Assembly: GCA_027297085.1 (NCBI GenBank)
Contig: JAPUIL010000178.1
Location: forward strand, 1 to 5,245
Direction of reading: 5' to 3'
Origin: Verrucomicrobiota bacterium
Lineage (GTDB): Bacteria; Verrucomicrobiota; Verrucomicrobiia; Opitutales; UBA2995
Length of the DNA: 5,245 nt
Shown here: positions 1 through 5,245 of the stretch, piece by piece
How positions within the stretch are numbered: the first letter of the stretch is position 1
Layout of the letters: each line of letters opens with the position of its first letter
The notes under the pieces: model-generated
What the model saw: the letters and a program-made list of their open reading frames with translations, nothing else
The model's database searches: none
What the model was told of the DNA's origin: nothing
Position numbers and translations under genes: made by a program

Positions 1-281
1 TCGCAGACCTGGATTCCATCTACAGCGGTGGGGATGGCATCATAATAGGAACCCGCTATCCTTTTTTTCGCATCACCCTTGTCTTGCGGATCCCAGGTAT
101 CAATATGGCAGCAACCACCGCCGAGCCACAGCATGATACAATGGTCCGCTTTACCAATCGGGAAAGGCTTTGCCGCCAAGACAGACGGACCACCCAAAAA
201 CATGCCTGCTGTGCCAGCCCCTAGCGTACCCAGAAACTGGCGACGTCCAATAGTACGTGGTGAATAATTATCTTTTTTCAC
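1..281 (-). CDS. DUF1501 family protein, Tat-exported, N-terminal part only
   Basis: This is the 5' end of a gene that runs off the window after 93 codons. Family members are usually several hundred residues long, so most of the protein is missing. I translated it by hand. It starts at GTG 281-279, the only possible start in this frame, because an in-frame TGA lies at 299-297 and no ATG or TTG comes between. The N-terminus carries a twin-arginine signal (RTIGRRQFLGTLGAG, residues 10-24), followed by a Gly/Ala-rich hydrophobic stretch and a likely cleavage site near VLAAK (about residue 38). The mature part begins KADHCIMLWLGGGCCHIDTWDP (residues 45-66, read from the frame), the usual DUF1501 opening with its H-I-D-T motif. 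The start overlaps the stop of the PSCyt1/DUF1553 gene by four bases (GTGA), which indicates translational coupling. DUF1501 proteins are sulfatase-like in fold by family annotation, but their substrate is unknown. Family identity is strong; function is not established. Confidence 0.9.
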   Translation of the reverse strand, partial: MKKDNYSPRTIGRRQFLGTLGAGTAGMFLGGPSVLAAKPFPIGKADHCIMLWLGGGCCHIDTWDPQDKGDAKKRIAGSYYDAIPTAVDGIQVC

Positions 282-3200
282 GGTATAAAAATCATTTCAG
301 GTGAGTTTATCAAAGCCCATAGACCGTCTTCCAAATTTTTTCTCCAGGCCGTTCTCAAATAGCGCGTGGGTGGCTCTCCGGCTTCAATATCCCGCGCAAT
401 GGAGTTTTTGACATCGCTGGCTTCAGATTTCAAGTGATTAGACCAGGTTACATAAGGATATCGATGGGGTTCGGGTGCAGGAGACCATTCACTTTCTGGA
501 ATTATACGGTGGTCATAACCATCGCGGAGGAGAGAAGTGTAGGTTCTTTTTTCATTTTTGCCCGGAGGCCGGCCCAAGGTTTTGAGAAAGAGGATATCGA
601 CAAGTTCACCTACGCCGCGTGTTTCCATAACCAGTTCAGTTAAAGGATGGTCGTCTGACAAACGCGTGAGGCGTTGGCTCATGATACCGTTGGCCAGCGC
701 CGCTGGTTGCAGAACATTCATTTCATGATCACGATTGTGAATGGGGTTCTGTCGCGAGCCATTCCATCCATAAGCCTCGAGCACATCGACATACACTTGG
801 GCGTGCGGCAATGTCAGGCTCGGCCGGTCGCGTTCGTTGGATAGCGAAGTGAATTCCCACGCCCTCTGTGGGGTGCCCAAGTTTATAAATTGTTTAATCG
901 GTCGCCTGCCGTCCTGGTCCATGTTCAGCTCTTCACTGTCAATTTGCCGGTCGGTGGCCAGGTGCAGTGAATCCAGTATTTGTTCGGCGGTCATACGTCT
1001 TCGGCTATGGCCAGCAAACAAGGCCGCAGCTTGAGCATCTGATTTCCGAAACACCTCTCTTTGGTAGGTATGCGAATTCAGGATCAGCCGGCATACATGT
1101 TTAATATCATAGTCATGACCCACCAGTTCCTTGGCCAGAAAAGCCAATAAATCAGGATGAGAAATGTCCGCGTTTTCCCAGTCAATGGCCGGTTCTATTA
1201 ATCCCTTGCCAAAATACCGTTTCCAGGCCCAATTGACGATGGCTTTGGCAAACCGGGAATTGGACGGAGAGGTTATATGAGCAGCCAGCGACTCGCGAGG
1301 ATCGTCCGGGTCACGAATGAGACTTCCGGGTAGAGGCGAATTGCTAAAATGATTAAACGGCCAGACGGGATCTATTTTATCGTCAGGTTTCAGCGATACT
1401 TTCACCAGTGCCTTTCGTCCGGCTAGTTTATCAACCGGTACGATACTGCTCGCCGGTACCTTGATTGGCTTGCGCTCGAGCATGGCGGCTAAATTAAAAA
1501 GGTCTTCTTGTAGCACAGACTGGAATGGGGCGTCGTGACAGCGTGCGCATCTCATTTGGACACCCATAAAGGCCCCACCCAGGATGTGGGCTTTAGCGGC
1601 CATAGGCACATCATTCTGCGTGGCCATGCCAAACCCGGCCGGACCTATATACTTGTCGCCTCGCATTAGAATCAGGTCGGTTACAAACCGGTCCATCGGT
1701 TTGTTATCCATGAACGATTCATGGATCCACCAGCGAAAGGCTCCCGTATTATTCAAGTTGGGTTTTACGATGTTGGGATTCTCGGCCAGGATATCCTGCC
1801 AGAACGGCACCCAATGATCAGCCCAACGTGGGTCATTCAATAAACGGTCAATCACCTTGCTTCGCTTGTTCGAAGCCTTGTCCGCTTGAAAAGATTTGAT
1901 CTCTTCAAGCGTGGGAATCAGACCCACTGTATCCAAAGTTACTCGACGCAGGAAAGCAAGGTCGTCAGATAACGGTAATGGTGACAATTGTGAGGACTTC
2001 AGTTCTGTGGCAGATGGATGACGTGAAGCAGCGATCGTTTCCTGTTCGAATTCGTCCCATTGCGCACCTTGTTTGATCCACCGTGACAGCAAATCTATTT
2101 CCTTCTCATTCAGCAGCCGGCCTTTTGGTGGCATATCCTCCAAAGTGAGCATCTCAATCAGCAGACTTTCTTCAGCGTGACCGGGAACAATAGCCGGTTC
2201 ATCGGATTCGCCGCCCAGCAAAGCCCGCTCGCGCGAATCCAAACGCAGCTCGCCTTTTTCCTTATCCGCATGGCATTTCAGACAGTTGTCCTCTAAAATC
2301 GGTTGTATATCTGTCTGAAAAAGAACCAGGCCTTTCGCGCGCGCGTCACGTTCCGCGGAATCCCGGGCAATGCGGTGAAGCGCTGCTTCTTCAATCCGGC
2401 GCCCAATGAAATGATCGATAGCATTGTGCACAGGAATCAACTTACCCACCGCTGGAAGCACGACCGGATCCTGATCGTTGAGCCAGTGCTTTGCATAGTC
2501 GTGCCGCTGCTGCCAGTATTGCGTCTCTTTGGTGGAACGCGCGTGGCGCTCCTGAGCATCCATGACTCTGTAACAGGCTTCTTCTTCTTTAACGAAGTCG
2601 GCCCAGCCTGCATTACTGAAATCACTTTTTTTGTCAGAGCCTAGAAGCGTAAAAGAGTCTTCACCCGGTCCGGCAATCGCTACGGCTAACACACCCAAGT
2701 CCGGCCGACGATCGGAGCGGCCCACAACCGTCTCCAACGTGAAGGTATGTGGGAGGCCATCCGCAATCAGGGAGAAAACCTGCTCGGTATTACCCGGAGC
2801 AAAATCTTTGATCGTCGGGGCGACACGTTCAGGAATTTTTCGCATGGGGTTGTGACCGTCTGAAGGTATCTGTAACACCTTGACCGTCGTGAGAAGCTCA
2901 CCGTCCATCCTGAAACTCGCATCATCACGTGTCCGAATCAAAATCCGGTGCTCGCCTTTCTCCAGTGTCAGCCTGGCAGTGGCTCTTAAAATAATAGGGC
3001 CCTTATGCAGCTCACGCACACCCGTTTCATCATACTTGAACGGCAGCCGATGAAATCCAAATGCCCGCGCTCGATACACGTGGTCTGGAATCTGATTTAA
3101 AGACACCGGTCTGATACGTTGCTCCCCATTAGGCTCAGTGGTGTCATTGAGGCTCAACTCAACTGCATCATCGTTGAGTGACTCTTGGTCCACCCCGACC

Positions 3201-3439
3201 GCATCACTTAAGTTAACGGCCACGACTTTTTTCTCATCAGGCGACTCTGCCTCTGCCCCCATGTCTTCAAATAGTTCCACCTGCAAGAGTAACGAGTCAC
3301 TTGAACCGGCAACAAATGCCAGTGCCGAGCGGCTACCTGCACCAAACAGCAACAGGAGCGAAGCAATAAACAGATTGGACAAAATACGGGGAAATACACC
3401 GCAACGAGTGCATTCGGGGTATTGCCGAGTCGATTTCAT
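278..3439 (-). CDS. Secreted PSCyt1-DUF1549-DUF1553 multidomain protein with PA14-like N-terminal domain
   Basis: Residues are numbered from ATG 3439, which gives 1053 aa. A Sec-type signal comes first: hydrophobic core at about 19-35 and probable cleavage after ALA (39-41). An acidic low-complexity linker (about 43-108) follows. Next is a beta-rich PA14-like region (about 119-261; LEKGEHRILIRTRDDASFRM). The PSCyt1 cytochrome c domain (about 371-461) has heme motif CLKCH (386-390) and candidate axial Met in MPPKG (436-440). DUF1549 (about 490-655) contains a second CxxCH, CARCH (631-635). DUF1553 (about 716 to the C-terminus) includes NWAWKRYFGKGL and ends with the usual WALINSPEM. The frame stays open back to TTG 3556, but that would add 39 residues before the signal peptide. 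ATG 3448 is the other plausible start. No clear Shine-Dalgarno precedes any of them, which is common in PVC bacteria. The partner is the overlapping DUF1501 gene. A periplasmic or surface redox role is inferred, not proven. Confidence 0.93.
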   Translation of the reverse strand: MKSTRQYPECTRCGVFPRILSNLFIASLLLLFGAGSRSALAFVAGSSDSLLLQVELFEDMGAEAESPDEKKVVAVNLSDAVGVDQESLNDDAVELSLNDTTEPNGEQRIRPVSLNQIPDHVYRARAFGFHRLPFKYDETGVRELHKGPIILRATARLTLEKGEHRILIRTRDDASFRMDGELLTTVKVLQIPSDGHNPMRKIPERVAPTIKDFAPGNTEQVFSLIADGLPHTFTLETVVGRSDRRPDLGVLAVAIAGPGEDSFTLLGSDKKSDFSNAGWADFVKEEEACYRVMDAQERHARSTKETQYWQQRHDYAKHWLNDQDPVVLPAVGKLIPVHNAIDHFIGRRIEEAALHRIARDSAERDARAKGLVLFQTDIQPILEDNCLKCHADKEKGELRLDSRERALLGGESDEPAIVPGHAEESLLIEMLTLEDMPPKGRLLNEKEIDLLSRWIKQGAQWDEFEQETIAASRHPSATELKSSQLSPLPLSDDLAFLRRVTLDTVGLIPTLEEIKSFQADKASNKRSKVIDRLLNDPRWADHWVPFWQDILAENPNIVKPNLNNTGAFRWWIHESFMDNKPMDRFVTDLILMRGDKYIGPAGFGMATQNDVPMAAKAHILGGAFMGVQMRCARCHDAPFQSVLQEDLFNLAAMLERKPIKVPASSIVPVDKLAGRKALVKVSLKPDDKIDPVWPFNHFSNSPLPGSLIRDPDDPRESLAAHITSPSNSRFAKAIVNWAWKRYFGKGLIEPAIDWENADISHPDLLAFLAKELVGHDYDIKHVCRLILNSHTYQREVFRKSDAQAAALFAGHSRRRMTAEQILDSLHLATDRQIDSEELNMDQDGRRPIKQFINLGTPQRAWEFTSLSNERDRPSLTLPHAQVYVDVLEAYGWNGSRQNPIHNRDHEMNVLQPAALANGIMSQRLTRLSDDHPLTELVMETRGVGELVDILFLKTLGRPPGKNEKRTYTSLLRDGYDHRIIPESEWSPAPEPHRYPYVTWSNHLKSEASDVKNSIARDIEAGEPPTRYLRTAWRKNLEDGLWALINSPEMIFIP

Positions 3440-3469
3440 ACCGGGCATTAGAAGGTTAGTAGTAATCAA

Positions 3470-3488
3470 AATTGAGGGTAACTCAATT
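3470..3488. promoter_or_regulatory. Perfect 7-5-7 inverted repeat, candidate operator
   Basis: The arms AATTGAG (3470-3476) and CTCAATT (3482-3488) are exact reverse complements separated by GGTAA. The site lies 31 bp upstream of the chosen start of the PSCyt1/DUF1553 gene and shares three bases with a TATAAT hexamer. That position suits a repressor site over the transcription start. It could instead form a weak AT-rich hairpin in a leader RNA. The symmetry is seen directly; the regulatory role is inference. Confidence 0.4.
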
Positions 3489-3491
3489 ATA
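3486..3491 (-). promoter_or_regulatory. Candidate -10 element (TATAAT) for the PSCyt1/DUF1553-DUF1501 pair
   Basis: The minus strand reads TATAAT at 3491-3486. Transcription would start near 3479, giving a leader of about 40 nt to ATG 3439. The hexamer is perfect, but no good -35 is found at 16-18 bp: the nearest TTGCCA is only 11 bp away, and there is no extended -10 TG. It falls inside the open frame upstream of the chosen start, which mildly supports a start at 3439 or 3448 rather than at TTG 3556. Confidence 0.3.
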
Positions 3492-3606
3492 TTTTGAACA
3501 CTTGGCAACAGAGAGAGTTCACTGGCCCGCGACCGATGAAATGGCTTAGACCGCAATTCTCACAAAATGTAGGAGTTTGCTTGCGAACCTAATAATAAAA
3601 ATCCCC

Positions 3607-4923
3607 CTACTCCGATAGATTCACCGAGATGAGCTCGCGATCGTTGCGGACGAAGATGTGCTTATTCGCGTAGGCGGGATGAGACCACAAAATGTTGGTA
3701 TTGCGCCTGGGCAGGAAGGTTGTGGGGTCGATGAGGTGAGTAGTTGAAATGCGTTCGAATCCTTTTGGCGTCAGCTTAGCGATGACGAGGTCGCCCTTCT
3801 CGGTAAAGATCCAGGTAAAATCGCCGTTCTGCACAAAGAAGGCGGTAGCCCAGCGTCCTTTTTCAAGAAGCGTCTGATCACTCCAGACGCGATCACCGTT
3901 ATCAAGATCGAGGCAACGGAACTCGCCGTAACTATCAATACCATAAACGTAATTGCCACGAATGACCGAGGTCATGATAATACTATGGAGGGCATCGGTA
4001 CGCACTTCGCTTCTTCCGCGCCGGCTCCATAGGAGCTCCGCGTCCATGTTTTTGGAGTCCAATTGAAAGAGGTAGGAACCATCATAAAACGAGCTAAAGA
4101 AAATGCGATTGGTTGCGGGGTCCCACACGGCATCGGGCACGTTGATGGGCATTTGCGCCCGCTTAAAAACTTCTTTCCAAACAGGAGTTCCGGTGTCCGG
4201 ATCGAGCGCTGCAAACCAATTGCCCGTCCAGACCAACACAAGGCGTTGGTTTCCCTGTTGAATAAATTTAGGAGCTGAGTACGAAGCCATGCCATCGAGT
4301 GAGCGCCATTTTTCAGTCCCGTTGTTTTTGTCGAAGGCAACTATGCAAGCATCCGGTTTGCCTCCCACTTGCAAGTAAACATGTTTATCATCCACCAATG
4401 GTGAAGAAGTAATTCCCCAAATAGGATTACTCGCGTTATAATCCGCAATAAGATCTTTCTTCCAGAGTAGCTTACCGGTGGCGGCATCGAGACAGTGGAA
4501 ATGTCCCATCGCACCAAGCGCGTATGCCTTTCCATTGTGTATGGCTACTGAAGCTCTAGGTCCAAGCGGATATCCAATTTCCTGGTACTCGCAAGCATAC
4601 ACGTATTTCCAGATCTCCTTGCCGGTTTGAACATCCACACAATGGATTTGCTCCACCTGCTCCGGCTCTTCCAATCGGCTGGTCACATAAAGGCGACCGT
4701 TACTGACCGTGGGTCCGGAGTAACCCGATCCGACCGGCGTGCTCCATTCAGGCTCAATTTTCGGCGAATCGAACTTGGAAATGATTCCAGATTCAGTCCA
4801 TGTTCCATTCCGATCCGGTCCGCGCCACTGCGGCCAATCGGAAGCAAATAAGGAAGAAAAGTAGGTTAGACTTGAAAGCAGAAAAGCTGCGACAAAGCCT
4901 CGAAGAAAAGAAATGGGTTTCAT
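3607..4923 (-). CDS. Secreted PQQ-like beta-propeller repeat protein
   Basis: This 438-residue protein starts at ATG 4923 and ends at TAG 3609-3607. The N-terminus is a Sec signal peptide: short basic n-region (K2, R8), hydrophobic core at about 9-26, likely cleavage near LFA-SDW (residue 27/28). The mature protein opens with WPQWRGPDRNG (30-40), the hallmark of outer-membrane/periplasmic PQQ-like propellers in PVC bacteria. Blade motifs of the form LDxxTGxxxW recur with Trp at 105, 154, 206, 249, 299 and 347, so at least six blades are visible. There is no CxxCH heme motif and no quinoprotein dehydrogenase extension. It is therefore more likely a binding or scaffolding propeller than a PQQ-dependent alcohol dehydrogenase; whether it binds PQQ is unknown. 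The 167-bp spacer to the PSCyt1/DUF1553 gene shows no obvious terminator, so co-transcription is possible. BamB-like function is an alternative but unlikely, given the WPQWRGP opening and the neighbours. Confidence 0.93.
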   Translation of the reverse strand: MKPISFLRGFVAAFLLSSLTYFSSLFASDWPQWRGPDRNGTWTESGIISKFDSPKIEPEWSTPVGSGYSGPTVSNGRLYVTSRLEEPEQVEQIHCVDVQTGKEIWKYVYACEYQEIGYPLGPRASVAIHNGKAYALGAMGHFHCLDAATGKLLWKKDLIADYNASNPIWGITSSPLVDDKHVYLQVGGKPDACIVAFDKNNGTEKWRSLDGMASYSAPKFIQQGNQRLVLVWTGNWFAALDPDTGTPVWKEVFKRAQMPINVPDAVWDPATNRIFFSSFYDGSYLFQLDSKNMDAELLWSRRGRSEVRTDALHSIIMTSVIRGNYVYGIDSYGEFRCLDLDNGDRVWSDQTLLEKGRWATAFFVQNGDFTWIFTEKGDLVIAKLTPKGFERISTTHLIDPTTFLPRRNTNILWSHPAYANKHIFVRNDRELISVNLSE

Positions 4924-4926
4924 TTA

Positions 4927-4944
4927 ATTAATAGGATTAATAGG
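4927..4944. repeat. Two tandem copies of a 9-bp repeat before the propeller start codon
   Basis: ATTAATAGG occurs twice with no gap (4927-4935 and 4936-4944). On the coding strand the leader therefore reads CCTATTAAT twice, then TAA, then ATG 4923. The repeat fills the place where a Shine-Dalgarno sequence would sit, and none is present. It could be a replication-slippage duplication or a small regulatory repeat; the sequence does not decide. Confidence 0.6.
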
Positions 4945-5030
4945 GGGAATGACATAGAAACCTGAAAATCGCAAACGCGATGTGCGCGAAAGAACGCTCT
5001 AATCTACCTCATAGTTTCAAAAAATCTAGA

Positions 5031-5186
5031 TGTGATGAAGAACAAGGCGCAGTTTGCAAGCAAGCGCGGGAGCGTAGTATTCTACGTAACCAAGCGGGTT
5101 GCGTGCTGGAACGCAGCTCTTCGCGCATGTTGATTTTAGCCTTCGTACCGAGCCCTTGGCGACAGCGAAGCGAAAATAACAAGGGC
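5031..5186. repeat. Hairpin-rich intergenic element, probable dispersed repeat
   Basis: This stretch is GC-richer than its AT-rich flanks and contains three perfect short inverted repeats in a row: CGTAG/CTACG (5073-5077 and 5082-5086, 4-nt loop), TGCGT/ACGCA (5100-5104 and 5111-5115, 6-nt loop) and GCCCTTG/CAAGGGC (5152-5158 and 5180-5186, 21-nt loop). Near-direct repeats CAAGCGCGGG (5061-5070) and CAAGCGGGTT (5091-5100) flank the first hairpin. A 7-bp inverted pair, TTTCAAA (5015-5021) and TTTGAAA (5214-5220), lies outside it. This layout resembles the REP/MITE-like repeats scattered between genes in many marine bacteria. Only one copy is visible here, so dispersal is inferred. A minus-strand open frame across it (5239-5009) reads as Arg/Cys/Ser-rich, low-plausibility protein. 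Confidence 0.45.
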
Positions 5187-5245
5187 AATTTTGTAACGTC
5201 ACTATTAGTGGTGTTTGAAAAGTTTATACTAATATCCATAACACA

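Larger units (their letters stand above)
4924..5245. other. Intergenic region upstream of the propeller gene
   Basis: These 322 bases hold no convincing gene on either strand. From the propeller start outward there is the 9-bp tandem duplication, a small hairpin ATCGC-AAAC-GCGAT (4968-4981), an AT-rich stretch, the hairpin-rich repeat-like element, and a small perfect palindrome CACTA-T-TAGTG (5200-5210). The propeller gene's promoter must lie here or further upstream if it is the first gene of its unit, but I find no convincing -35/-10 pair. Confidence 0.7.

Noticed and set aside
79..267. A 62-codon plus-strand open frame at the left edge.
   Set aside because: It is antisense to the DUF1501 start, whose Tat signal and HIDTWDP motif make the minus strand the coding one.
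2303..2644. A 113-codon plus-strand open frame inside the PSCyt1/DUF1553 gene.
   Set aside because: It is fully antisense to a well-supported coding region, with no recognisable family. It is a shadow frame.
3138..3497. A 119-codon plus-strand open frame opposite the N-terminal part of the PSCyt1/DUF1553 gene.
   Set aside because: It is Ser/Thr-rich antisense to the acidic linker and signal peptide, explained by their codon makeup. It has no family match that I recognise.
3557..3606. A possible terminator between the propeller gene and the PSCyt1/DUF1553 gene, suggested by the T-rich stretch after the TAG.
   Set aside because: No stable GC-rich stem precedes the T-rich bases. The imperfect GTTCGC/GCAAAC symmetry nearby has a mismatch and a two-base loop.
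3607..4923. Assignment of the propeller as BamB or as a PQQ-dependent alcohol dehydrogenase.
   Set aside because: The WPQWRGPDRNG opening and the neighbourhood do not fit BamB, and the length and lack of a heme domain or dehydrogenase signature do not fit a quinoprotein dehydrogenase.
4968..4981. A small hairpin ATCGC-AAAC-GCGAT followed on the minus strand by a short T run, considered as a terminator.
   Set aside because: The stem is only five base pairs and the T run is three to four bases interrupted by C, too weak to call a terminator.
5009..5239. A 76-codon minus-strand open frame upstream of the propeller gene.
   Set aside because: It lies across the hairpin-rich repeat-like element. 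Its translation is Arg/Ser/Cys-rich with no recognisable domain or signal, and no ribosome binding site was evident. It is probably a by-product of the repeat.

Overview
The window is a piece of a bacterial chromosome, most likely from the Planctomycetes-Verrucomicrobia-Lentisphaerae (PVC) superphylum. The evidence is a very large secreted protein that combines a planctomycete-type cytochrome c domain (PSCyt1) with DUF1549 and DUF1553, next to a Tat-exported DUF1501 protein. This gene pair is greatly expanded in PVC genomes and uncommon elsewhere. A secreted PQQ-like beta-propeller with the WPQWRGPDRNG opening, also typical of these bacteria, lies upstream. Base composition looks close to balanced by eye. 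The sequence alone does not allow a genus or species call.

All real genes lie on the minus strand, so the reading order runs from high to low coordinates. Bases 4924-5245 hold no convincing gene. They contain a GC-richer, hairpin-rich stretch (about 5031-5186) that looks like a dispersed repeat, then an AT-rich leader with a perfect 9-bp tandem duplication just before the propeller start codon. Bases 4923-3607 encode the 438-residue PQQ-like propeller. Bases 3606-3440 are a spacer with a TATAAT hexamer overlapping a perfect 7-5-7 inverted repeat, a candidate promoter/operator. Bases 3439-278 encode the PSCyt1/DUF1549/DUF1553 protein. Bases 281-1 encode the first 93 residues of the DUF1501 protein, which runs off the window; its GTG start overlaps the previous stop codon by four bases.

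All three proteins carry export signals: Sec-type on the first two, twin-arginine on DUF1501. They should therefore act outside the cytoplasm. The last two are almost certainly translationally coupled and are inferred to work together. The propeller may be co-transcribed with them or may be separated by the candidate internal promoter. The biochemical role of PSCyt1/DUF1549/DUF1553 with DUF1501 is not firmly established. Proposals linking such clusters to extracellular polymer use or periplasmic redox chemistry remain inference. I see no mobile element, CRISPR array, tRNA or rRNA.
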